DNA of 64,000 nucleotides from Hydractinia symbiolongicarpus (Eukaryota > Cnidaria > Hydrozoa > Anthoathecata > Hydractiniidae). The notes below the pieces were generated by a model. That model was given only the letters and a program-made list of their open reading frames with translations. It did no database searches and was not told the origin of the DNA. How positions within the stretch are numbered: the first letter of the stretch is position 1; every line of letters starts with the position of its first letter. This document shows, one piece after another, positions 9,111 to 20,700 of this stretch. The stretch is taken from assembly GCF_029227915.1 (NCBI RefSeq), contig NC_079876.1:27501828-27565827 (forward strand). The letters are read 5' to 3'. The translations under genes were made by a program, and so were the position numbers.

Positions 9111-10555
9111 AACCTTAAGAATAAAAATAATGTGTAATAAAATATAGTATAATAATGTAACTCCTTCTGCTCCGCTTGGTGTTAAACTTCGTATAGGAAA
9201 GGAAAGTACGAACGCGTCTGGAAGTGAAGATTTCGACCATGGAATTTTTTTTGGAAATTACGCGGATGAGACAATTATTCAAAAATTTCTTCGCATGGAT
9301 TAGGCCAAAATTCGCCGAATCCGTGAAGTTTAATGCCCGCGAAAATTTATCCTAATAAAGCAGACATTGCGTGTAAAAGTGAAAGATTGCACGTCAGAAA
9401 TCCGGAAGAATGAATAGAAAATACTTTGCTGACTTTAAGAAAAGGAATTTCGATTTCTTGTTTGCCAATTTCTAATCTTTTATTACGGCGATCAGTTGTA
9501 GTTGACTAAGATTGCTTCTTACGACTGGTAGCCGAAATCTTAAAATTGATTTCTTTTAAGCTTTAGAGGTGGCTAGAAAAGATGATGAATTATTATCTTG
9601 AAAAAAGAAAATTGTTTCAAGAAAAAAATATTGAGAAATTTGAGTTTTCTAAAAAGTTGCGAATGCACATTTTTTTATTGAAATTGAAGAGTTAAAAGGT
9701 TGCAATATAGTAACCTCAAGTAGCCATTCTGTTTTTTATATCCCAAGCCTGAAGTTAATTTTATGCTGAATTTACAGAACAATTGTAAACAAGTTGCGAA
9801 TATGATGAAAGGGGACATAAAAGTTTGCGTATGTCTGTTCTTATTAAAAAATGTCAATTTTAAGTTTTTTGATAACGAGGCAAACTTGCAAACATTAATT
9901 CTGCGTTCTTTTCTTCTGACGAGACAATATTCTCAGGCAATGATAACAAGTGTAGCTTTGTGTTGCTTGCAACATTTTCTGTTAATCGCAACCTTCCGTT
10001 GCAATCTCGAGACGATTGATAACTCCTTTTAAAGAATGGAATGTGGCAGATTTCGAAGCATAAAAGTTACCTGGGTGGTGAAGTAAGTTACTTGTTTAAG
10101 TTCGAGACGATATGTAATGGTTTTCTGGGTTGCCGCTGCTGGATTCCAAGTGTACCTTTCAAAGGAGCGGTTTCTTGGTCAGCCCGATTACGATACGTTT
10201 TCCCAAGTGTTTATGTCCAAGGTCAGAAAGCTTTTCTGTTTCCAGGTTTGCTGCTTTTCAATTAAGGGCTGGGTTCCAAGTTTACCTCACTTAGCCCTGG
10301 GCTCTGTGTCGGTAGGTAAAAGTAACACCGATACGATTTGTAGCTGTCCACTCTTTTTTTACAATTAAAATAAGTACGAGAAGGCGTAAATAACAAGTTT
10401 TTTAAATATACATAATACACAGAGGACGTATAAAACAATACCCAACAAAACATATAACACATGATGGCAAACCCAAGGGTATTTAAATTATATACCGTTG
10501 GTAAGGGTAACGTCCACCGCGCGGAGCACAAATGCACTCCTCCCCTTGACTATAA
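9111..10555. other. No gene seen; possible MITE-like repeat near 9.2-9.4 kb
   Basis: AT-rich DNA. At 9241-9360 there are several copies of a CGCGGAT / TTCGC...GAATCCG-type motif (for example ATTCGCCGAATCCG), like small non-autonomous repeats at 31.65 and 62.83 kb. Short reading frames at 9763-10032 and 10262-10537 have no recognisable content. Confidence 0.3.
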
Positions 10556-10559
10556 ATAA

Positions 10560-10934
10560 TATTTATCTTAAAACAATTTTAATGGAACAGACAATTTCTG
10601 TACATTAAGCGTCAGACTGTTATCACAAATATACATGGCCTCAGCTATTTTTCTCTTTTTAAAGTGGTGTAAAATTATCTATTAAAATACTGAAGTTCTT
10701 TTGTTCAGCAAGTGGGTGATTCTCAGTGACTGAATGTTTTAGGATGTGAGAGTTCTTATGGCGCTTTTGGTGATCTATCATTCTTTCATTTAGCCTCCTC
10801 GCTGTTTCACCAATGTATGTAGCATCGCACGAATCCACCGGACAAGTTTATTTGTACACAACATCATGTTTGTGTTCATCCTTGGTTCTATCTTTCACAG
10901 AAAAGAGCGAAGATAACTTTCGACATTGATAAGC
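10560..10934 (-). pseudogene. Second Penelope-like element: GIY-YIG endonuclease
   Basis: Minus strand. CRKLSSLFSVKDRTKDEHKH, then DVVYK, one stop, then CPVDSCDATYIGETARRLNE and RMIDHQKRHKN. This is the typical Penelope-like order: a C-x-K-L-x-x-L-F-x-x-K-D-R-T linker followed by the GIY-YIG core (TYIGETARRLNERMIDH). It continues to HSVTENHPLAEQ and ends in stops near 10645. The matching RT lies at 12.4-13.3 kb on the same strand, with foreign sequence in between. Confidence 0.7.
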
Positions 10935-11335
10935 ACTATGCCCTTGAATATCAGTTAAAAGGAGAGTTTCTCTTGATTTTACAAACGAATAATGTGCTAA
11001 GAATTCTGCCTGTCAAGCCATAATCGATTGACGCACATTTGAACAGTCCCCGTCATTATTCAAACATTTCATAAACTAGTTCTTTTCCTTTTTTTCAACA
11101 GCTACAAACTCTTTTATGTCTTTAATTTCACAAAAATTCGTTTTTATATATCTGAATTTTAGTGTTGAAGCATTTCAATGACCTAATTTTGATGCGAAAT
11201 GATCCGAAAGACGTGTCATTTGAACAGCCTTCCTTGTTTGTTGTTCCAGTATAGGTGCCAATTCTGCCAGAAGTTTTGCAATTATTATATCTTTTCATCA
11301 CCCATTTACCTGAAGGGCGCTGTACTTTAACATCG
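10935..11335 (-). pseudogene. Alpha-kinase-like domain remnant
   Basis: Minus strand, frameshifted. In order: PSGKWVMKRYNN (like the ATP-lysine strand of alpha-kinases), LAELAPILEQQTRKAVQMTR, LSDHFASKLG, IKEFVAVE, FMKCLNNDGDCSN, FLAHYSFVKSRETLLLTDIQG. The last three blocks fit the alpha-kinase pattern F-x-K-Y-x-N-N-x-G followed by A-x-x-H-Y-x-x-x-x-S-x-x-x-L-L-x-x-D-I-Q-G. The remnant is joined directly to the Penelope linker, so it arrived by insertion, transduction or rearrangement. Stops rule out a functional kinase. Confidence 0.5.
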
Positions 11336-11800
11336 ACATTTTGCTACTGGCTTTATCCATCATTCCATGAATTGAAATTGGAAATGTAGAATTCTGAAAA
11401 CCCATTTATTGTCATGGTCATCTACCGGTAAAACTAATTCACACCCTCAGTAACAAAATGTTTCTCTGTTTTCCGATTCTTTGCACCAAGTCTCCAATTT
11501 CTAATACTTTTTGGTCAACCGTGGCCATTGTAGCGTGAACAACATCTCTTGCAACACAACCCATGCTTTTGCCTTATTTTTCTAGTCATTATTCTATAAG
11601 CAGGCACAGTATAATCAATATACGTAATTTCAAAATGCTTTAGCATACGAGCCAATGTACTCATATTACATGGTCGATCATCAAAATAAAAGCCATAGTC
11701 TCTGATTTCAAAAGTCTAATATTTCTGGTCTTTTATAGTTTTGCCTGGCATACTTTTCCGGATTATGCTTCAAGCATATATCATTTTTCCAAGACATCGC
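11336..11800 (-). pseudogene. Integrase-core-like transposase remnant
   Basis: Minus strand. DYGFYFDDRPCNMSTLARML, ITYIDYTVPAYRIMTRKI, then in a shifted frame CVARDVVHATMATVDQKVLE and further on NKW/MGFQNSTFPISIHGMMD. The pattern of a paired-like N-terminal part followed by D-G-H-D-K-L-x-G-x-Q-x-x-T-F-P-x-x-x-x-G-x-x-D resembles an integrase-core (rve-type) family common in cnidarian and fish genomes. Assignment is by general resemblance only. Confidence 0.35.
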
Positions 11801-12080
11801 CACTTATCGTTTATTATTATACTCACACATATAAATATCTACTGGAAGCAGAGTAGGTACCTGGACATTATTTCATGAAAGAAAGAAGAAAAAATAAAGG
11901 GAGTACAATATAGAATATATACTCACTATTTTCCATCAGAAACAACACAAAAAACAAGTTACTAACCCCTCTACCATACCCAGTGTTTATCTATTCTTAT
12001 TTATACCATGAGGTCAACTAGTGTCAAATGTCGAAACCACGAGGACAGCTGGAAACGGTAATTAAAAAGTATAAACAAAC

Positions 12081-12335
12081 ATGACAGACGAGAAAGTTGT
12101 TATTGTGAAAGATTTGACGACAAGTGTCGTCAATTGCGTTTCAAGCTTTCATTTGAAAATAATTTCGAATTTTATTTTTACTTTGAAATCAAATTTGACT
12201 CTACCAAAAAAAATTGTAACACTCATCCCCACGATGTTGGCCGACAAGTTTCATCAGTTGCGTTTCATGTTTTCTTTTGAAAGTTATTTTGAGTTTTGTT
12301 TTTACTTTGAAATAAAACTTACGCTGACATATCAA
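12081..12335 (+). repeat. Two diverged direct repeats of about 105 bases
   Basis: The block starting GACGACAAGTGTCGTCAATT (12118) recurs from GGCCGACAAGTTTCATCAG (12239). Both run through GCGTTTCA..CTTTTGAAA..TTTTACTTTGAAAT. The repeats lie between the two halves of a Penelope-like element and are open in the plus frame, but I see no protein family in them. Confidence 0.55.
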
Positions 12336-12409
12336 TTTAAAAAAGAAATTGTGTTAATTTATTTTTACTTTACATTTCTCTTTCTCAAATTCATTTTACG
12401 CGTTGTCAC

Positions 12410-13290
12410 TCCTCGGCCACCATACACGTAATATATCATCCATGTATCTGAAATATAACATCGCCTCATTTCTTGCTCTTGAGTCGTACTTACTCAACCA
12501 ACCATTTGCTATATAAGGAGCTGGTGGGCTACCTATTGCTAACCCGTTTTTCTGTTGGTAATAACCCTCACTGGTTCACAAAACGTTTCTTTACTAACAG
12601 CCGTTTTTTTATATTTGTCTGAGTAAAGAATATTAGCACAGTCCTTTTTGGCCTCTTTAACTTGAACATTGGTGTAAAGAGAACTCACATCGAACCTTAC
12701 AAGTACCTCATCTTCTTCTAAGCAAATGTTATTCAAATTATCTGAAATGGATTTTGCTGTTCAATTAATTTTACATTATTCAACCACTGCGAGCCAGTCT
12801 GCTACTTGTTTCGCTATTTTGTAGTAAGCTGAACCAGGCAAAACTGGTCTCAATGACGTGTTTGTTTTGTTAACTTTAGCAAGGCCATACAAACATAATA
12901 TTGGGTTATTGACACCCAATAGACCTTAATTTATTAATAAAGATTCGCTTATTTTCTTTGGTTCTTTTAACCTTTTAAAAAACATGATTATACGTTCCTC
13001 TTCTTTCAAAACTGGATGTTTCTCGTTTTTTCGTTTAGGAAGTACTTTCTCAAATTGTGGTAAATATACCATTTCACTTAGTTTGTTATTGTAAGTTTCA
13101 ACATCTGTTAAACAAATCCCAATGCCTTTATCAAAATGAACCGCGACCAATTTAAATATTTCTCGGTGTTTTCTGGTGTTTTTTTTTTCAAAGTTTTTTA
13201 AACGTTTCTGACTCAACATTTTTGTATTTAGCCAATAAAAATGAAGAACACATTGAATGTTGTCTTTGTGTAAAGACAATGTTACCTACA
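12410..13290 (-). pseudogene. Penelope-like element reverse transcriptase
   Basis: Minus strand. From 13279: VAVHFDKGIGICLTDVETYN, VYLPQFEKVLPKRKN, LKEEERIIMFFKRLKEPKKI; after a stop CLYGLAKVNKTNTSLRPVLP; then EEDEVLVRFDVSSLYTNVQV (RT motif with catalytic Asp) and, near 12540-12420 in other frames, NGLAIGSPPAPYIANGWL and the YMDD box in YFRYMDDI. The order and the F-D-V-x-S-L-Y-T-N-V signature are those of Penelope-like RTs. Several frameshifts; inactive. Confidence 0.75.
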
Positions 13291-13800
13291 ACACAGATAT
13301 GTGGCGACACGAATATTTATTAGGTGATTGTAACGAGTTTGTTTCTATTAATCCTGACACGATGAAGCCGTGGAATTTTGGGATAAATTGGTTGAAAAAA
13401 GTAGTAAGTATATTAGCTAGCTAGCCTATCCTTTATTTAAAAATTCTAACGTTTTAATTATTTATTGGTTTTTAAGGAAAGCTCAGTCATGTAAAGAAAG
13501 GAATGATGACCAGCTACCTGGCTCCAGTAAGAGTGGGCAAAGTGAAGATGCAAAACAAACGAAGTAAAAGTCTAACTAAATTTATGTTTTTCATATGTTT
13601 GTGGCTATAAAAATAGCCGTTTTTTTAAACATGTTTGCCAGAAAGCTATGATTCTAAGCTGATATAATATATTCTTTCGTGACAGCACTTAAAAGGTTTT
13701 TTTTCATTTTTGGAAAATCAGTAAAGTGAAACCTTTCTATGACATTTCAAAACACCTATTCAACAGATACTGTCACTGACAGCATGCGTTTATTAAAAAA
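13291..13800. other. No gene seen
   Basis: AT-rich sequence between transposon remnants; no supported feature. Confidence 0.3.
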
Positions 13801-13804
13801 AAAC

Positions 13805-14160
13805 TTATCAGCAACTGTTGGGTTTTTAAATCCAGTGTGTAAATGTTCTCGTAAAGGGTAAGCAGGATTGCCATGCAAGCATATAGGCTGGTAATTCGGT
13901 GCTTTAGAAAATCACCCAAAAGCGTCTAAAAATTATAATTGTTGTAAGACGTAACTGTCGTCACGAGAACCTTCTATGGGTCTAAATAAATCAGTTATCA
14001 GAACATTTGGAGTACTAACTAACTGCATTTTATATCCATGATGTCGTAATATACATGATCCTTTAAAGAACACTTGATCTGGCCGCCTGTCTAAGTGTAC
14101 CATCAATAAAACCCCAGCAATTGTAGAGTGGAGCGCCTTTATTATAAACGGTATTTGCAA
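13805..14160 (-). pseudogene. PIF/Harbinger (HARBI1-like) transposase fragment
   Basis: Minus strand. NCWGFIDGTLRQAARP (first catalytic Asp in F-I-D-G-T) is read in one frame. After a frameshift: KGSCILRHHGYKMQLVSTPN, VLITDLFRPIEGSRDDSYV, then CLHGNPAYPLREHL. This matches DDE_Tnp_4: a Y-x-G-H-K-x-x-H-x-x-K-F-Q block, then P-N-G-L-I-x-x-x-x-G-P-x-E-G-x-x-H-D, then Y-G-D-P-A-Y-P-L. The second catalytic Asp is Asn here (GNPAYPL). It is a dead copy. Confidence 0.7.
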
Positions 14161-14648
14161 ATAATTTTAAATTTGCACTTGACAGCCATAGTTCACCAAA
14201 TGATGATAACAAATGATTAAAACTGTCGTAAATGAGATTTTGTTAGATCTAATGGTATTTCGTAAAACAAGATTAAGCCATGAACACAAGAAGCAATAAA
14301 AATTCAACAGAACTACCAAATTGCAAGCTTAAATTTGGCAAAAAGTCTTTTTATTTTATTGGAGCAAAATTTTATAGCGATATTTCTCTTGAGGTTGGTA
14401 ATGAATCAAATGCACAAGCTTTCTATGATCTCTTGAAATGAAATTTTTATTTTATTTATGATCTATTAGGTATTTATTGTTTGTTATTTTTCCTTTTGAT
14501 CATTTATAACTTTTTGTTTTCATGCACACACACATACATCAGAAGAGGACGCATATTAATAACAGTATATTTATTATTGTAAATATAACTGATCCTCTGT
14601 AAAGATTTCAGAAATAATAAATAAAATATGAATTTTTTGAGTTCTTAA
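14161..14648. other. No gene seen
   Basis: AT-rich; CA-repeat run near 14524-14537 only. Confidence 0.3.
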
Positions 14649-14748
14649 CCTTGTATGGTGACACCCTCAGAGCCCTCAATGTAAATATAAAATATAAAAG
14701 GAATGGTGCTGTGTGCATTAAGGACTCTCAGGGTGTCACCATACAAGG
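14649..14748. repeat. Inverted repeat, 28-base arms
   Basis: The arm 14649-14676 (CCTTGTATGGTGACACCCT...) is complementary to 14721-14748. The outer 19 bases match perfectly and two mismatches follow; the loop is about 44 bases. It could be a short foldback transposon or a hairpin RNA; no target duplication could be defined. Confidence 0.65.
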
Positions 14749-15925
14749 CTGTACATTCGACTCGCCTATTTACGATAATATTTCGACACGTCTCGACTGT
14801 TTCTTTTTCAAATCTAAACTGTGGCGTAACGAACTGTTGTACAAAAGTTTCTGCAACCGCGTTCCTTAACCAACAACAATATTTGCGCCCAACAACAACT
14901 ACAAAAACAGTTTTTTTCACGCGATTGGATAAATGTGTATCATTACCATTACTACCACGATTAGCCATTTTGTTTTAAAACCTGCCTTAAAGCCACGTAA
15001 CTTGCATTAATGAAGCATGACCCTGTTTTCCCGCCATTTTTCTGATCATTATGGATTTTACATCCGACAAACACGCGGAAGTTAATAATAGTGCGACATA
15101 TGTAAAAGTAATTAACTTGCCATTGATTGCTATATTTTACACACATTAACCCCCACATTTTGAAACAAAGTAGGTTCTTCCCGTTTCACATCTGGTAGAA
15201 GTGTACGGCGACTCATGACAGTTGATTTTCCCAGAACGAAAGAAAATATTTTAATTATGCACATGTCTTCTTCAATCTTGATTTCTACAATGTTGTTATT
15301 ATTGCATCCCTCGTAAAAAAAAATAGGAATAGTAATTGGGATAATTTAGTTTGAGTTTGGTTTTACATATTAAAGGGTTATGTTTGTTGAAACATGTTCT
15401 ACCAAGTTCAAATCCTGAAATAGGTAAAATACATGGGAGGTATATATCTAATTGGTACTTCACAGCTACAATTGCGGACAAAATTATTGAAGCAAAGGAA
15501 GTCATTTTTTAAAATATGGGTAATAGCATCTAACAGCGCCTTAAATTTGCTTGTAGCATGCGTGATATAAGATAGATATAAGAGAGTTAATGGAAATGTA
15601 AGGGAATTTGATTAAAAATGTCAGAAGAAATCAGGACAATAAGCAGATAATATTGAGCGGGCGTTATTAAAGAGTACCAAAAGGGAGTTTTTGCAATTAA
15701 GCAGAATCTTTAAAAGATTGCAACTTTCATACTCATTAACAAGCCGTCATAAGTCAATGCACAATGTTGATTCATGTCAGTTCATCAATAATGGACGACC
15801 TAAATCGACGTTTCAAAAAAATCAAAGGGACATTCACCTTAAGTTTACTTTCTAATTTTTTTTGCTTGAATATTTACAAGTTTATTTACAATAGTAGGAC
15901 GCACACATATACAAAAATAACTACC
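14749..15925. other. No gene seen
   Basis: Short open frames on both strands (for example 14645-14968 and 15299-15505 minus) have no recognisable domains. Likely decayed repeats. Confidence 0.3.
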
Positions 15926-16324
15926 ATGCTCGATTAAGCGCCCCATCTTGAGTGAATACGAACCTTTTTTATAATTTTTTTAAGCGCCTCTTTGAATATA
16001 ATACGAGAGGGAGCGCCTATTCAAATATTTTAAAAATTTAAAAAACCTTTTCCTCAAGTACAACCTTCTTCTTTCTGAAGTTTCATGTCAAAATGTTTTT
16101 GCCTATCTTTTTAAACAGTTCGATGTTATGTTTACTTCTCATGCCTTGGTGCAAACTTTTAAGCTCAGACACATTTTATTTATGCCCGTTACATATATAT
16201 CTTCTGTTAGTTTTCCAAAAAGAAAAATTTTCCATGTCATAAAAATCGGTTTACCGCCCCTCTCGAAGCACCCACCCTAAAATTTTAAATTTTAAATAAG
16301 CACCCAGGGCGCTTAATCGAGCAT
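15926..16324. mobile_element. MITE with TIRs ATGCTCGATTAAGCGCCC
   Basis: A 399-base AT-rich element. The left end 15926-15943 (ATGCTCGATTAAGCGCCC) is the exact complement of the right end 16307-16324. Inside, the AAGCGCC motif recurs near each end (15983, 16013), and no coding sequence is visible. This is the structure of a non-autonomous DNA transposon. The target-site duplication is unclear. Confidence 0.75.
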
Positions 16325-17756
16325 TTACGACACTGTTAAAAATAAAACTATTACACGCGTTTGTTTTATAAGAAAATAGTTAAAGGCTCTAAAGTTATTT
16401 ATTGGGTTTTTAATTTTTTTTCAGTAGCCCAAACACTTTGATCTACGTAAATAAGGTTATCTTTCCGCCTTTTTATGTGAAAACATGATTTAAACACAGT
16501 GAATCAGTTACATGTTCTTCTCTGTGTTTTTGATTTTTCTTTTGTGTTTTAATTTTCCCTTTTTTGAAATTTGCTGTTTGATTCGATTTTAAATTAAGAT
16601 TCGATCGATCGAAATCACAATGATCACGTTAAAAGAACAAGAAAAAAGAAATTATAAAGAATTGTAATAACAAAAAGTTTTTAATGCTTCAGCATCTAGT
16701 TTCTTATAAACCGGTTTCTTATATATAAACAATACGTGTATATTATCACATGTTTGCACATAAAGCAAACATTAAAAATACATGAAAACATGCTTTGTTC
16801 ATGCATACAAAGTTACCATAGGAACTGAAGTAAATACCTGAAAGTTTTGTGTAATGTGACTTAATATAAGAGAATGTAAAAAAGTATTATCTTAAAAGTT
16901 GTCAAATGAACATGGTTCTAACTTCGAACTCTAAAAGGAACATTGCCTGTTAAGTGCGAGACACACATAAAGGACAGTGTTCTTTTTTGATTACAGGTGC
17001 ACTGCACGGAATTTGTTGAATATTATCACAGTGCATAGATAGTCAACGATAGTCTGACTTTAAAAGAGAAGCTTTTCTAACAGCACTTGTTATGCATATT
17101 TTAAAGAATATTCCTTCGATTAAAAACAATGTAATCTGAATTTTCTTGAACTCTTTAGGCTGATTATTTAAGCTGTTCTTATTCATCCAGCCTTAATTCT
17201 GCTACACGCACCTTTTATAACGGTTGAGTCGAGTCGAAATGGACTGCTAATGTGTTTAAAATAACTATTTTATAAGTTTGGCTAATGTCAAACGTGACAG
17301 TTAATAAAAAATGTATCTCTCTGACAATATTCTTATGCGCATAAAAAAATATTTAATTAATTTAATTGCCATTAAAAAGTTAGCAAGATTATTTTGCTCC
17401 TTAATACCGTAGTATTAATATGAACATAGCTTTGTTATTTGTAGGATTGAAATTTTAAAAAACTGACCACTACAAACAAGGTGGGTGGCTTTCTTTGTTT
17501 GAGCGTATTCCTGCATCTGATTCCCTTTAAACGTTGTTGCAGCGCCTGAAAAATGCACCAGAGCTGGAAGTAACAGGTGTTCTGTTTTCTCGCCTGAACT
17601 GTATGCATCCACAGGTACTTCACTTAACGAAACGTGCGTAACATTAACTGCCTTAAATAAGGAATTAATGGTGAATACGGTACGTAGTCGTCACCTGCAT
17701 ACGATGTAGAAAAGTGACTTGCTTTGATCTTTCAGTGTGCTTAATAAAGTGCTTTG
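16325..17756. other. No gene seen (downstream of TNF-like gene)
   Basis: AT-rich intergenic DNA. AATAAA-type signals for the minus-strand TNF-like gene could lie near 17740, where the minus strand reads TTATTAAG; none is convincing. Confidence 0.3.
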
Positions 17757-20700
17757 TTATTCTAATTCCTTTAACAGATATATGCCGAATTGTGTTTTAT
17801 CTTTTGACATATTAAACTTTATACCACTGTCGTATGATGACACTGCAAGATCTTCTCCCTTCTCTAGTTTCACGACACGTGACACATAGCGAGTGCACAC
17901 GGTCATGCAGGCCTTGCGGGGAACAGATGCTACGACTAATATTTTTCTTCGATTTTTGCGAATGAAGAAGTGTAACGTGTCTTTTCTAAATGAGGCGTTG
18001 CCAGAGAAAAACATCTAAAAATTGATATAAAATGCATTAACTTCTATATTGATTTCCGAAGCTTGCGACAACATTGATTAGCTGACACGTTTTCTTACTA
18101 ACAACATTGTTTTTAACTTAGGGTGCTTTTAAGATTAAGATCAAACTTATAAGACTTCACCCTTACACTTATTATTTTGCCGCTTTAATGCTATTATTTA
18201 CAAGAGAAAAAGAACAATTTTCACTCTTGTGTTTTGAAGGTTTCTTGTTGAATTATGCAGTTTAAGGCCTTGTTTGGCGTTCCAACCCAAATCTCAGTCT
18301 TATCTGTTAACAACAACTTTCTTTAAAAATGTGTATCTTATGGAGTTTAATATTTCGCGTCGTATATATCGTCCTGGTTCTATTATTTATGTCAAGTTAA
18401 AGACAAAAAAGTAAAGAGAAAATAATTGCAAAAGAGTACAGAAACATCGTTTATGTAAATTCTAAACGGAACTGCACAGATGTCCAAATGTATATTTTAA
18501 GATAAATTTACACTAAAATCGCAGTTGTTTCGCGGCATGCCATTTACGGGGCTTTTTTGCTTTGTTTGTTTACATTGAATTTTGAAATAACTGGATTTTA
18601 TTTTTGCATTTTGTGACGCAAGACTTTGCAGTAAATTTGAGTTCAGACCAAACTGAAATTCTTTTCCTGCAGCAAACTGGAAGCGAGCGTAAATCATTTT
18701 GCAGCTACCATACATGGTCTAAACGCGTCGCGAGAATTTCGTGTGGAGATAAACACTTGATTTAGATCGATTTACTTTGTGTGGTAATAAAAAGACAGGA
18801 GATGTTGAAACATGCTCCGATTACCTAACCAAGTAATGGACACGTAGTCAATAGTGACATGTCAATAAATATCAGCACTACATACCTGCGCGTACACATA
18901 ATAATAACCTGTCACTTTTATTGTGATGTATTCATGGAATTTTGCTATGTTTCCAACTAATAACGTTTGCGCCCAATCTGCAATGGGATGACCTGAAAAG
19001 TGAAAAAAATACTAAGGTCAATAAACGGTGTAAAAATAAGATAATAATTGTATGTTCTATAGTTTCCATTCCTCAGATTATCACCCGTTGTACATATTCT
19101 GGACATCACTGTTTCGTGCACTCTTAACACGAAGTTACGAGTATTATTAAAGGAAACTTTTTTGTGCAATTATTACGTACCTGCCACAGTTTCTTCGAGC
19201 TGGTTGTTTCGACCAATCAAATTGATAGCAATAAAAGATGCCTAAGTGATACCAGAAGAAAAACTTTATCTTTCTTTCATTCATTACTTTTTGCGCAGTA
19301 AAAATAGAGTTAAATTTAACAGTATCAATTTTAACATTCCCTGTATGCGGGTATATACTTAGTGTACACCTTTTTCTTTACAAGAATATCAGAATTCTAA
19401 CCAGGCTGGTCATTATTCTTAATTCTCTATTGTTTTTAACAATTATTTATGGTTTTCAACCTTGTAAGCGAGTAGGCGAAAAATACTAATAACGAATTAA
19501 ATTTAGCAAATGTTGTAACGTAACTTTTGATGACTGCAGATACAAAAATTGTTCTACAAAAATATTCGACCAGGATTGCGTGTTCCGAACAATATAGCAC
19601 TGACCTAAAAACGGTTTATTATCTCAGAAAACAGATATTTAATAGCATTTTTAACCTTTTTTGTTTTAAAAGTTTTTCCAGACAAATTTTCACATGATCG
19701 TGTTCAAAGTTCGTACAGATCTACTTACATTCATAAAAATAGCACTTAAAGCTCTCCTTCTTAAAAGTAGGATAATAATAATCAAAGCTCCCACGCAGAG
19801 CTTAACAAACCTTAAGCAAATATTTTAGACGCATAAATTTGCATACTTTATGTCTTATTGTTGTGTAATTTGAGCACGAATTAATTTGCGCGGTTATTGA
19901 ATTACTAACGTTTAATTGGTTCTTGGTCGCTGAAAAGAGAACAATAAAAAGGGGAATCACCGTTTTAAACAACCTCGTCCCCAGGCCCATTTTTCTCTTT
20001 TTGACGATCTCGGACGGCGAGAAGAAATGACCCTGGGTCACACTGGTCAGTTCTGAGATATGATTGGTTTCTCAAGTTTCCGTTAATTATGAAGATAAAT
20101 TAATTTATGCGTAAAAAATTGAATGAATAATAACAGAAAAACAATAGTGGAGGCTAAGTTTATGTGCGAACGGGACGCTGGAATGTTTATGTTCTGCTGG
20201 ACCGAATTTATTTTTGTGAAAAATAAAATATTTGGCATTGTTACTATAGCTTAACGTGCAAACAAAATTAAATAGCTTTTAGTTGTACCCAGAGGCTGTT
20301 AAAGTAAGCTTCTGTTTTTTTTTGCAGTGCAGTTGAGGAGGTAGCTACTAGACTCTAAAGCTAGCTATGCTAGCTTTTGTGCACAGGGTGTAGTAAAAAA
20401 CACAATGAAGGTTTCCTTGAAGACATGTTTAGCAGCTATCTAGCTAGCTTAAATACAACACAAGGTATATACAGGTATACATAACTAATTCTATTTCTCC
20501 CGAACAGACCTTCTTTTTCACTCTAGCTAATATTCTTTCGGTGCAGAACACATAAACAAAAAAATAAAATCATATGCTGTTGATTTGGTTGAAAAAGATT
20601 AAAAAACTAGATTAAGAAGCTCATACCATTTAATTAACTAAATAGTTATACGCTTAATTAAATCGGTTATGGATTAAATAACAATCTATTTTACAGATTA

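Noticed and set aside
18497-18715. Minus-strand frame between TNF exons 3 and 4
   Set aside because: Exons 3 and 4 join directly in phase 0 and complete the TNF domain; this frame would insert unrelated sequence.
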